DNA from: JALYXS01 sp051003795
GTDB taxonomy: Bacteria > Acidobacteriota > Terriglobia > Bryobacterales > Bryobacteraceae
Length of the DNA stretch: 38,484 nt
NCBI GenBank assembly: GCA_051003795.1
Contig: JBPCKZ010000040.1
Location: 1 to 38,484, forward strand
Direction of reading: 5' to 3'
Shown: positions 26,264 to 34,159 of the stretch, piece after piece
How positions within the stretch are numbered: position 1 is the stretch's first letter
Layout of the letters: each line of letters starts with the position of its first letter
Program-made: the position numbers and the translations under genes
Notes under the pieces: model-generated
Databases searched by the model: none
The model's input: only the letters and a program-made list of their open reading frames with translations
Told to the model about the DNA's origin: nothing

Positions 26264-27438
26264 GTCCGATAACTCCCGTTGATCCGAATGTACTCTTCGG
26301 TCAAATCGCACGTCCAGAAAGTGGCGGCGCCCTTCCCGTTCCCGCGAATAACAAACCGGATCTCGCAGTCCGGCGCATTAAGTTTTCCTTTCAATTCCGC
26401 CTCGGAAAAAGGCGCGGCCAATCCACCCACGCATACCGCCTCTCCTTGCAAGTGGATGTCCACCTTTGCCGGATCGAAGGGCACGCCCGCGTATCCGGCC
26501 GCACAAATGATGCGGCCCCAGTTCGGATCGGAACCCGCCACGGCCGTCTTGACCAGCGGCGAGTTCGCGATCGTACGCGCGATGGCGGCGGCCGCCTGAT
26601 TGTTCGCGGCGCCCGAGACCTGAATCTCGATCAGCTTTTTAGCGCCCTCGCCATCGCGCGCGATCATCCGGGCCAGGGATTGCATCACCGAGGCGATCGC
26701 TTCTTCCACCAGCGCCATCTCTTTCGGATCGGGCCGCACCCCGGAGGCGCCGTTGGCAAGAAGCAGCAGCGTGTCGTTGGTGGACGTGTCGCCATCGACG
26801 GAGATCCGGTTGTAGCTCCGGTCGTTGCCACGCTGCAACATGCGCCGCAGCACGGCGGGCGGAATCTGGGCGTCGGTCATCACGAATCCTAGAGTCGTCG
26901 CCATGCGCGGATGGATCATGCCGGAGCCTTTCGTCATTCCGGCGATGCGAATCGTAGCGCGGCGCAATGGCACTTCCATGCAGGCTTGTTTGGGAACCAG
27001 ATCGGTAGTCATGATCGCGCGCGCGACCTGGTCGAATGCGGACTCCGACAAGCTTTTCACCAACTTCGGAAGCGCGTTGAGGATCAGCTTGGGATCGAGC
27101 TCGACGCCGATGACTCCCGTGGACGCCGGGACGACCTGATTGGGGGGAAGCCGCAGCAGCTTCGCGAGGGCCGAACAAGTGGTCAGCGCGACTCGGTCGC
27201 CGGTGCGGGTGGCGCAATTGGCGTTCCCGGCGTTGATCAGCACCGCGCCCACTTGCCCGTGCGAAGAACGCACATTTTTCCGCGCCAGTTTCACCGGAGC
27301 GGCTTGCACCCGGTTCTGCGTAAACACGGCCGCCGCCGAAGCGGGGATTCCCGAAACAATCAGCGCAAGATCGTCCTGGGGCTTGTTGCGGATGCCCGCA
27401 AACGCCGCCGCGTAGCGATATCCGAGCGGCAAATTCAC
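26260..27438 (-). CDS. argJ: Bifunctional glutamate N-acetyltransferase / ornithine acetyltransferase
   Basis: 392 residues from GTG 27438, which overlaps the fmt stop (GTGA). The self-cleavage site is 'ASTGVIG' with T107 as the nucleophile that opens the beta chain. 'LINAGNANC', 'MTKGSGMIHP' and 'SVDGDTSTNDT' are ArgJ landmarks, and the end 'EEYIRINGSYRT' is complete. It transfers the acetyl group in arginine biosynthesis. Confidence 0.96.
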   Translation of the reverse strand: MNLPLGYRYAAAFAGIRNKPQDDLALIVSGIPASAAAVFTQNRVQAAPVKLARKNVRSSHGQVGAVLINAGNANCATRTGDRVALTTCSALAKLLRLPPNQVVPASTGVIGVELDPKLILNALPKLVKSLSESAFDQVARAIMTTDLVPKQACMEVPLRRATIRIAGMTKGSGMIHPRMATTLGFVMTDAQIPPAVLRRMLQRGNDRSYNRISVDGDTSTNDTLLLLANGASGVRPDPKEMALVEEAIASVMQSLARMIARDGEGAKKLIEIQVSGAANNQAAAAIARTIANSPLVKTAVAGSDPNWGRIICAAGYAGVPFDPAKVDIHLQGEAVCVGGLAAPFSEAELKGKLNAPDCEIRFVIRGNGKGAATFWTCDLTEEYIRINGSYRT

Positions 27439-28355
27439 TGGAATTGCCCGTTCGCGAACGCTTGGCCCGGCATTCGCTTGCGACCTTCCATTTGAACTTC
27501 GAGAAGCTCAAGGGCGTGACCGTCGCCGCAGCGGACTTCGAGTTTCCGATCCAGCTTATGATGCATGACTCGATTCAATTCGCCGATCCCGGCCGCCGCC
27601 GAAGCCGGGGCCGCCACCCGCGATTTCCAGATGTGCAGCAGGCGCCCGCGAAACTCCGTGTAAGCGCCGGGCCACGGCTGAAATCCGCGCACTTGATTGT
27701 GGATCGCCGCCGCCGGCCGCGACCAATCGATCCGGCCGTCCTCTTTCTTCAAGATGGGCGCGAAGGTCGCCCGCGAATCGTCCTGCTTCTCGGGCGCGAT
27801 CGAATCGAGAGTATTTAATGTGTTTACCAGAAGCTCCGCGCCCATGTTCGCCAACCGAGCCCCGAGTTCAAGCGCCGTTTCCTCCACCCCAATCTCAGTC
27901 CGCTCTTTCAGCAGCATATCGCCCGTATCGAGGCCCGCGTCGATTCGCATGGTCGTGACGCCGGTCACCGCGTCCCCATTGGCAATCGCCCATTGAACCG
28001 GCGCGGCTCCCCGCAGCTTCGGCAGCAAGGATGCGTGCACGTTGATAATGCCTTTCGGCGCAAGGTCGATGATCGATTGCGGAACGATCTGTCCATAGCC
28101 CACGATGACCATCCCCTCCGGTTTCAACTCCGCCAGGCGCGCGACCGCTTCCGGGCGCCGGATGCGCTCCGGCTGGTACACCGGGATTCCGCGATCGAGC
28201 GCAACCTGTTTGATCGGTGAAAACGAAAGCGCATGGCCGCGTCCTTTGGGCCGGTCGGGTTGCGTTACGACCAGCGAAACTTCGTAATCGGCATCCACCA
28301 GCCGCTGCAGCGAGGGAACGGCAAAAGCCGGCGTTCCCAAAAAGATCAGGGCCAT
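27435..28355 (-). CDS. fmt: Methionyl-tRNA formyltransferase
   Basis: 306 residues. Formyl-transferase motifs: 'IFLGTPAFAVPSL', 'NVHASLLPKLRG' (N105, H107) and 'IDAGLDTGDML' (D143). It formylates initiator Met-tRNA. ATG at 28355 overlaps the def stop by ten bases; def and fmt act in sequence, adding and removing the formyl group. Confidence 0.96.
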   Translation of the reverse strand: MALIFLGTPAFAVPSLQRLVDADYEVSLVVTQPDRPKGRGHALSFSPIKQVALDRGIPVYQPERIRRPEAVARLAELKPEGMVIVGYGQIVPQSIIDLAPKGIINVHASLLPKLRGAAPVQWAIANGDAVTGVTTMRIDAGLDTGDMLLKERTEIGVEETALELGARLANMGAELLVNTLNTLDSIAPEKQDDSRATFAPILKKEDGRIDWSRPAAAIHNQVRGFQPWPGAYTEFRGRLLHIWKSRVAAPASAAAGIGELNRVMHHKLDRKLEVRCGDGHALELLEVQMEGRKRMPGQAFANGQFQ

Positions 28356-28861
28356 TCGCCCGCTTTGATGAGCTTCTTGATCCGGCGCTTGATCAGATCG
28401 CGCTTAAGGGCGCTCACGTGCGCGATGAACAATACGCCGTGCAGATGATCGATTTCATGTTGAAAAGCGCGCGCGAGCAGGTCTTCGCCGCTCATTTCAA
28501 ATTCCTCGCCTTTGGCGTCGCGCGCGCGCACCGTAGCCTTTTTCGCGCGCGTCACCTGTTCGCGAAACCCGGGAATGCTCAGGCATCCCTCTTCGCCGGT
28601 CTGCTTGCCTTCCTTATAAATGACCTTTGGATTGATCAGAACGATGCGCCGCGGCTCCCCTTCACCGCCCGAGCAATCGATGACCGTGATCTTCTTCGCG
28701 ATCCCGATCTGCGGCGCCGCGAGGCCCACGCCTTTCGCCGCGTACATCGATTCGAACATATCCTCGACCAGCTTATGCAGTTCGGGCGTATCAAATTCCG
28801 CGACGTCTTTCGATTCCTTTTCTAAAATTGGTTCCGGCCACCTCACGATCGAATAAATCAT
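28346..28861 (-). CDS. def: Peptide deformylase
   Basis: 171 residues with the three metal/active-site motifs: 'GVGLAAPQIG' (44-53), 'EGCLS' (91-95) and 'HEIDH' (135-139). The C-terminus 'IKRRIKKLIKAGEWP' is usual. Start ATG 28861 lies two bases after the aroC stop. Confidence 0.97.
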   Translation of the reverse strand: MIYSIVRWPEPILEKESKDVAEFDTPELHKLVEDMFESMYAAKGVGLAAPQIGIAKKITVIDCSGGEGEPRRIVLINPKVIYKEGKQTGEEGCLSIPGFREQVTRAKKATVRARDAKGEEFEMSGEDLLARAFQHEIDHLHGVLFIAHVSALKRDLIKRRIKKLIKAGEWP

Positions 28862-28863
28862 CT

Positions 28864-30048
28864 TCAGAAATCTCTTACCTGTTGGCGGTAGCCCTCGAAA
28901 TTGCGAATACTTTCGGCGAGCGAATCGCCTCCGAATTTTTCGAGCAAAGCCCCCGCGAGCACGATCGCCACCATGGCTTCTCCGATGACGCCCGCCGCCG
29001 GGACCACGCAAACGTCCGAGCGCTCATAAGCGGCAAGGGCGGGATCGCGCGTCGTGAGATCGACCGATTCGAGTGGCCGCCGCAAGGTCGAGATGGGCTT
29101 CAAAAAACCGCGCACCCGGATGTCCTGGCCGTTCGTCATGCCGCCTTCGATTCCGCCCGCGCGGTTATCTCCGCGGAAAAAACGCCGCTCGTCTTTTTGA
29201 TAATGAATCGTGTCCTGCACTTTCGAGCCGAAACTGGCGCTGCCTTCTTCGGCGAACCCGATCTCGACGCCCTTCACGGCCTGCATGGAGACGATCGCCT
29301 GCGCCAGCTTGCCGTCCAGGCGCGAATCCCATGTAATGTGCGATCCCAGCCCCGCCGGCAGGTTGTGCGCAATCACTTCGAAGATGCCGCCGATGGTGTC
29401 GCCGGTACGGTAGGCTTCATCGACCAGTTCCTTCATTTGCCGTTCCCGCTCGGGATCGACGCAGCCCAGAACGACTTCCGTTTTCCGGCTTAATGCGGCC
29501 ACTTCCTCCCAGGAAACCGGGCGTTCCAGGCGGCAATTCCCCACGGCCATGACATGGCTCAACACTTCAATTCCAAATTGCGCGAGAAACGCCTTGGCGA
29601 CGGCGCCGACCGCCACGCGAGCCGTCGTTTCCCGGGCGCTCGCGCGTTCCAGAATATAGCGGGCGTCGCTGAAGTTGTACTTGATCGCGCCCGCGAGATC
29701 GGCATGGCCGGGGCGCGGGCGGGTGACCGGCCTGCGCTTCGCGTCGCTATCGGCGTTGCCATTCCCGCTATCTTCGACGGGCAGCGCTTCCGTCCAGTTC
29801 TTCCAATCCCGATTCTGGATAATCATCGCGATGGGCGATCCGATGGTTTTCGAGTGCCGCACGCCGGAAACGATGTTGACCGTATCGGATTCGATCTTCA
29901 TGCGGCCGCCGCGGCCGAATCCCTGCTGACGGCGCCAAAGCTGGTGGTTAATCTGGTCGAGGGCTATTGGAATTCCCGCTGGAAGCCCCGTCAGCGTGGC
30001 TACCAGACACTCGCCATGCGACTCTCCGGCGGTCTCAAATCGAAACAT
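28864..30048 (-). CDS. aroC: Chorismate synthase
   Basis: 394 residues, complete. 'RFETAGESHGECLVATLTGLPAG' at the start, 'RDWKNW', 'RPGHADLAGAIKY' and 'RASARETTARVAVG' match AroC, the FMN-dependent last step of the shikimate pathway. It heads the long minus-strand run that continues into def. Its upstream region holds a TTCG-loop hairpin. Confidence 0.97.
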   Translation of the reverse strand: MFRFETAGESHGECLVATLTGLPAGIPIALDQINHQLWRRQQGFGRGGRMKIESDTVNIVSGVRHSKTIGSPIAMIIQNRDWKNWTEALPVEDSGNGNADSDAKRRPVTRPRPGHADLAGAIKYNFSDARYILERASARETTARVAVGAVAKAFLAQFGIEVLSHVMAVGNCRLERPVSWEEVAALSRKTEVVLGCVDPERERQMKELVDEAYRTGDTIGGIFEVIAHNLPAGLGSHITWDSRLDGKLAQAIVSMQAVKGVEIGFAEEGSASFGSKVQDTIHYQKDERRFFRGDNRAGGIEGGMTNGQDIRVRGFLKPISTLRRPLESVDLTTRDPALAAYERSDVCVVPAAGVIGEAMVAIVLAGALLEKFGGDSLAESIRNFEGYRQQVRDF

Positions 30049-30073
30049 TTACGGAAATTCCATCCTACCTTAA

Positions 30074-30087
30074 GTAGCCGAAGCTAC
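30074..30087 (-). other. TTCG tetraloop hairpin in the aroC leader
   Basis: On the minus strand GTAGC-TTCG-GCTAC forms a five-pair stem with a UUCG loop, 26 bases before the aroC start. There is no U-run, so it is not a typical terminator. It may stabilise the 5' end of the mRNA. Confidence 0.4.
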
Positions 30088-30158
30088 AAGATTGTTAAAG
30101 TCGCCCGCCGATCCAGCCGATGGAGTAATCAGCCGATCCTTCAAGTGCAGCCGCAAGC

Positions 30159-31019
30159 ATGGATTTCGATCAACAGAAAACGCGCTTGGCGTGCTTAATC
30201 CAAGCTCAGAATCCGGATGGGGGCTGGGGCTATTTCCCCGGCAAGGCCTCCTGGCTTGAGCCGACAGCTTACGCTTTGCTCGCTTTGTATCCGGCCGGGA
30301 GTGACAGCCGCCCTTTCGAAAGAGGTTGGCAATTGATGCGCTCCTGGCAATTGCCCGACGGAGGCTGGAAACCGGCCCACCAGATCGAGGAGCCGCACTG
30401 GACCACGGCCCTGTGCGTTACCCTGCATGCCATCCGCGGAGTTCACGATTCCGCGTTTCATCGGGGAGTTGGATGGCTGCTGAGGACCAAAGGCGCGGAA
30501 CACGGGACCGTGCAGCGAATCGCAAGTCTCTTTTCTTCATCCGTGGTGGATATCGACCCGTCCGTAACCGGATGGCCTTGGATTCCGGACACTTCCTCCT
30601 GGGTCGAGCCTACTTCACACGCCCTGCTCGCCATGAAAATGTCGCGGGGGCAGTACAAAGCCGCGGAGCTTTTTCAGCGCGCCGACTTGGCGGAACGCAT
30701 GCTCTTGAGCCGCCGGTGCGCCGACGGCGGCTGGAATTATGGAAATAGCAAAGTGTACCGCGTGGACCTGCCTTCGTACCCGGAAACCACGGCCATCGCC
30801 CTACTCGGACTGAAAGGTAGCGGCTCGCCTCAGCTAACCAGGTCGTTGGAGCTGGCTTGGCTAATGTGCCGGGAATCGCCCTCCGCTTTGGCGAAGGCGT
30901 GGCTGACCATAGCGCTCCATGCGCACGGCGTTTCCGTTGCGACCGGGCAGCCCGCGCCTACGGTCGACATTCTCTTGACCGCGCTTCAAGAGCTTGCGGC
31001 CAACCGGGTTCTCGGATGA
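30159..31019 (+). CDS. Squalene cyclase/prenyltransferase-repeat protein
   Basis: 286 residues, no signal peptide. Three QW-type repeats are seen: 'QNPDGGWGYF' (17-26), 'QLPDGGWKP' (64-72) and 'CADGGWNYG' (187-195), within an alpha-alpha barrel pattern. At less than half the length of squalene-hopene cyclase and without a visible DXDD acid motif, it is unlikely to be a full cyclase. It may bind or modify an isoprenoid; function unknown. Its stop overlaps the DUF362 start (ATGA), so the two act together or are co-expressed. Confidence 0.82.
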   Translation: MDFDQQKTRLACLIQAQNPDGGWGYFPGKASWLEPTAYALLALYPAGSDSRPFERGWQLMRSWQLPDGGWKPAHQIEEPHWTTALCVTLHAIRGVHDSAFHRGVGWLLRTKGAEHGTVQRIASLFSSSVVDIDPSVTGWPWIPDTSSWVEPTSHALLAMKMSRGQYKAAELFQRADLAERMLLSRRCADGGWNYGNSKVYRVDLPSYPETTAIALLGLKGSGSPQLTRSLELAWLMCRESPSALAKAWLTIALHAHGVSVATGQPAPTVDILLTALQELAANRVLG

Positions 31020-31992
31020 TTTCCCCAACGTTTTCGAGACGCGCGTTCATCGCCGCCGCGGGTACCGGATTGGCCGGTTGCAGCCGCTCGCCCGTCCAAA
31101 CCGCGATTCATCCCGGCCCGCGCGTTCAATCCCGCGTGGCGATTCTTCACGCCGATTCTTACTCCGGCGATCTTGTCGACCGGCTACTTCGGGGCGCGGC
31201 CTTATGCGGCCTCGACGTGAAGGGCAAGCGGGTAATGCTGAAGCCGAACCTGGTGGAATACGACCGGGGGACGCCTATTAACACGAATGTGTCGGTGATC
31301 GCGGCCGCCGTGGAAACGTTCGAGCGCCTGGGCGCTTCGGAGGTGACGATCGGCGAGGGTCCCGGCCACAGGCGCGATACGACAGATTTAACCGAGCAAG
31401 CGGGATACCGTAGCGGAATCGAGGGCTTCGACCGGCGTTTTACGGATCTGAATCGCGATGATGTTAGCCCGGTTCACGATTTCGCCGGCATGCCCCGGAT
31501 TTATCTCCCCCACGCAGCGCTTCAGGCCGACTTGATCGTCTCGCTGGCAAAGATGAAAACGCATCACTGGGCCGGCGCTACCCTGTCGATGAAAAACCTC
31601 TTCGGGCTGGTGCCTGGCGCGGTCTACGGCTGGCCGAAAAACAAGCTGCACTTCATTGGAATCGACCGCTCCGTGGCCGAATTACATCGGATCTTCCCGC
31701 GAACCTTCGGCATCGTGGACGGAGTGGTCGGGATGGACGGAAACGGCCCCATTCAAGGGAATCCACGGCAATCCAATGTGATTGTAATGGGGGGCGACAT
31801 GGTCGCTCTCGATGCCACCTGCTGCCGCCTCATGGGATTGACCCGGAACGGATCGAGTATCTGCGCCTCGCCTCGTCGCGCGGGCACATCGCGGAAGCGC
31901 ACATCGATCAACTCGGAGAATCCATTTCCTCCGCCCGCTTAGAGTATGGATTGCTCCCGGAAATGGCCCACTTGCGGCTAAAACAGGCCTGA
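31016..31992 (+). pseudogene. DUF362 protein gene with a one-base frameshift
   Basis: ATG at 31016 opens an N-terminus with a twin-arginine (R8, R9) and lipobox (LAGC, C22), so a Tat-exported lipoprotein. 'VMLKPNLVEYDRGTPINTN', 'KMKTHHWAGATLSMKNLFG' and 'DGVVGMDGNGPIQG' are DUF362 landmarks. The frame goes wrong after 'CRLMGL' at about 31837-31841. A shift of one base gives 'DPERIEYLRLASSRGHIAEA' and continues to a TGA at 31990-31992. Without the shift the reading ends in a Ser/Arg/Pro-rich nonsense tail at 31942. One missing G in the TTG-ACC stretch (TTGGACC) would repair it. It may be a true mutation or an assembly error. Confidence 0.8.
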
Positions 31993-32125
31993 CCCTAGCA
32001 ACTGCTTCCCCGCTTCCTCCCGAGTAGTATTTCGCCCTCTCTTCGCCAAAAAAACAATATCTTGTGGTGAGAACTTCACTGCCTAGCTGTGATGGTAGGA
32101 GCGTATCTTGCTATAAAGACACGTC

Positions 32126-32154
32126 TTGCCTAAAAAAACTATTGCAATTATTTT
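32126..32154 (+). promoter_or_regulatory. Predicted sigma-70-type promoter of the mra/mur cluster
   Basis: TTGCCT (32126-32131), a 17-base spacer, and TATTTT (32149-32154) lie in the most AT-rich stretch of the window, about 50 bases before the mraZ coding region. The predicted start is near 32160, upstream of the GTGG boxes. Confidence 0.45.
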
Positions 32155-32163
32155 TTCCACATG

Positions 32164-32179
32164 CCACAATCTGTTGTGG
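32164..32179. promoter_or_regulatory. Perfect inverted repeat next to the mraZ promoter
   Basis: CCACAA-TCTG-TTGTGG is a six-pair palindrome at the predicted transcript start; its right half contains the first GTGG box. It could be an operator or a small 5' hairpin. Confidence 0.4.
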
Positions 32180-32222
32180 GCCAAAGTAGTTAATAAGTGG
32201 CTAAAAAGTGGAAACAGAGGGG
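32176..32222 (+). promoter_or_regulatory. MraZ-type operator: GTGG boxes in helical phase
   Basis: GTGGG (32176), GTAGT (32186), GTGGC (32197), GTGGA (32208) and GAGGGG (32217) recur every 10-11 bases, so they lie on one face of the helix. MraZ is known to bind direct repeats of GTGG-like boxes ahead of its own gene and to repress the cluster. The last boxes overlap the GTG start considered for mraZ. Confidence 0.5.
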
Positions 32223-32696
32223 AAGGATACAGCGTCGCCAGTCGAACCGCCGCGGGGGATGTACCCCGGCCGATTGGACGAGAAGGGCCGTCTGAAGATG
32301 CCCGCTCCCTTCGTGCAGTACCTGAGCAGCCTGCCCGAAAAGAAATTGTTCGTGACCAGTCTCGATCGGCGCATAGCTCAAATATATCCCATCGCGGTCT
32401 GGCGCGAAAATGAAAAATTCTTCGAAAGCTACCGGGACAATCCACAAGTCTCGCAGGATGTGGCGTTTACGGCGGCGGATTTAGGCGCTGACGGAGAAAT
32501 GGACAACCAAGGCCGCGTATTGTTCAACCCCGAATTGCGGGGCGAACTGGATTTGACTCGCCAGGAATTGCACCTATATGCCTATAAAGGCCGGGTGCAG
32601 ATTTTGACCGAGGCGCTGTACCAGGAGCGGAAGCAGCGCGCTTCGAGAGCGTCCACCGAGAATGTGGACGTTTTAGAGCGAGCGGGTTTGAAGTGA
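32208..32696 (+). CDS. mraZ: Transcriptional regulator MraZ
   Basis: 162 residues from the GTG at 32208, or 145 from the ATG at 32259 (MYPGRLDEKGRLKMP). The AbrB-like double fold is seen: 'LDEKGRLKMPAPF' in the first half and 'EMDNQGRVLFNPEL' in the second. Neither start has a clear ribosome binding site. If the GTG is used, the GTGG boxes overlap the first codons. MraZ represses this cluster in other bacteria. Confidence 0.88.
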   Translation: METEGKDTASPVEPPRGMYPGRLDEKGRLKMPAPFVQYLSSLPEKKLFVTSLDRRIAQIYPIAVWRENEKFFESYRDNPQVSQDVAFTAADLGADGEMDNQGRVLFNPELRGELDLTRQELHLYAYKGRVQILTEALYQERKQRASRASTENVDVLERAGLK

Positions 32697-32702
32697 TGAA
32701 CG

Positions 32703-33569
32703 ATGCCGCACTTTCCCGTTCTGCGCGCCGAAGCGCTCGAGTATCTGGCGATTCGTCCGGAAGGAACTTATCTGGATGTGACGGCCGGCTTGGGCGGGCA
32801 CACCGGGGAAATCGCGCGGCGGTTGAGCACAGGCAAAGTGATTGCGAGCGATCGCGACCCGGAATCGCTCGGGATCGCTCGCCAAAATACGCTCGATGTA
32901 GCGGGAAAAATTCAGTTTATTCACGCAACGTTTTCGACCCTCGCGGATGTCCTGGCCGAAGTGGGTTATGGCAGGGTGGACGGTCTGCTGGCCGACTTGG
33001 GGGTCAGCCGCTTCCAGCTAACGGAAGGGCCGCGAGGGTTTTCGTTTATGACCGAAGGGCCGCTCGATATGCGCATGGATCAAAGCCGTGGCGTAACGGC
33101 GAGCGACCTGGTCAATCGGAGTGCCGAAAAGGCGCTCGCCGACTGGATCCACCAGTTAGGCGAAGAAAGGAGGGCGCGGAAGATAGCCAGAGCAATCGTT
33201 CGGTCACGGCCCATTCGGAGCACACTGCACCTGGCTGGTGTAGTGGAGCGGGCCGTGCCCCGGACGGGCCGTTTGCATCCCGCGACCCTAACGTTTCAAG
33301 CGCTGCGCATGGTTGTCAATAGCGAGCCGGACGAGTTGGATCGCCTGCTGGAGATCGCTCCCCGTCTGGTGAACGGCGGAGGGCGGATCGTAATTATTTC
33401 GTTCATGTCCCTTGAGGACGGGAAAGTGAAACGCAGGTTCCGGGAGTGGGAAAGGGACGGCGTGGGGAAAATTCTCACGAAGCGTCCGATCGAACCTTCC
33501 GAAGAGGAGACGCGGAGCAATCCGCCGTCGCGCAGCGCGAAACTGCGCGCGTTCGAAGTGGTGGGATAG
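32703..33569 (+). CDS. rsmH: 16S rRNA (cytosine-1402-N4) methyltransferase
   Basis: 288 residues. 'LDVTAGLGGHTGEIARRL' (residues 24-41) is the SAM site; 'GLLADLGVSRFQL', 'GPLDMRMD' and 'THE-like LTFQALRMVVNSE' follow the RsmH pattern. It methylates C1402 of 16S rRNA. ATG at 32703, six bases after the mraZ stop. Confidence 0.96.
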   Translation: MPHFPVLRAEALEYLAIRPEGTYLDVTAGLGGHTGEIARRLSTGKVIASDRDPESLGIARQNTLDVAGKIQFIHATFSTLADVLAEVGYGRVDGLLADLGVSRFQLTEGPRGFSFMTEGPLDMRMDQSRGVTASDLVNRSAEKALADWIHQLGEERRARKIARAIVRSRPIRSTLHLAGVVERAVPRTGRLHPATLTFQALRMVVNSEPDELDRLLEIAPRLVNGGGRIVIISFMSLEDGKVKRRFREWERDGVGKILTKRPIEPSEEETRSNPPSRSAKLRAFEVVG

Positions 33570-33572
33570 GGG

Positions 33573-33607
33573 CCAGTCACCGCTGCCGGTAAGGCTGCGG
33601 TAACTGG
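33573..33607 (+). other. Long hairpin between rsmH and ftsL
   Basis: The 35 bases after the rsmH stop fold into 11 pairs (one C-A mismatch), one T-T mismatch, three more pairs (GCC/GGC) and a five-base loop GGTAA. No U-run follows, so it is not a typical terminator. It may protect the mRNA, tune ftsL translation, or be a REP-like palindrome. Confidence 0.55.
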
Positions 33608-33648
33608 AGGTGGCTAGGACGTTCAAACCGGGTTGAGGATCGCAAAGA

Positions 33649-34146
33649 ATGGCAACGTTAGCTGCAATTTTTCGGAGGACGGAAGCTCCCGCCGGGCGCG
33701 GAAGCTTCCGAAGCGACACACGGCTGAGAATCGCGGCGGACCCTCACAAGCTACGCGCGCTCCCCAACGACGATGTCTATTTCTACTCGAAGCGCATCGA
33801 TAATTCCCGGATTGTGCGTCAGGCGAGTCCGCGGGCGCGCGGTGAATGCTGGACGGCGATCGGCGCGATTTGCATCGCGGCGGTACTGATCGGCTCGGTC
33901 TTCGCGCCCAGCGTGGCGAATATTTTCGCCGGGTATAAATTGCAGTCGCTACGGCGGGAGCGTCAGACTCTCCTCGACGAAAAGCGCGTTCTCGAGGTGG
34001 AAGAGGCCGCATTGATGACCACCAGCCGCCTGAATGAACTGGCCGGAAAGCGTCATCTTGAAAATCCGAAAGCGGGGCAGGTGATTCGCCTGAATCCGTC
34101 GAGCGGCGCGCTCGCGCTAAATCGTTTTCAGACCAACTACAGGTAA
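33649..34146 (+). CDS. ftsL: Cell division protein FtsL-like
   Basis: 165 residues: a charged cytoplasmic part (1-66), one membrane helix (about 67-95, 'AIGAICIAAVLIGSVF') and a short periplasmic coiled coil ('LQSLRRERQTLLDEKRVLEVEEAALM'). Sequence is poorly conserved in the family; position between rsmH and ftsI makes the call. ATG at 33649 has GAGG ten bases upstream. Confidence 0.8.
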   Translation: MATLAAIFRRTEAPAGRGSFRSDTRLRIAADPHKLRALPNDDVYFYSKRIDNSRIVRQASPRARGECWTAIGAICIAAVLIGSVFAPSVANIFAGYKLQSLRRERQTLLDEKRVLEVEEAALMTTSRLNELAGKRHLENPKAGQVIRLNPSSGALALNRFQTNYR

Positions 34147-34159
34147 GGAGCGACTCCAA

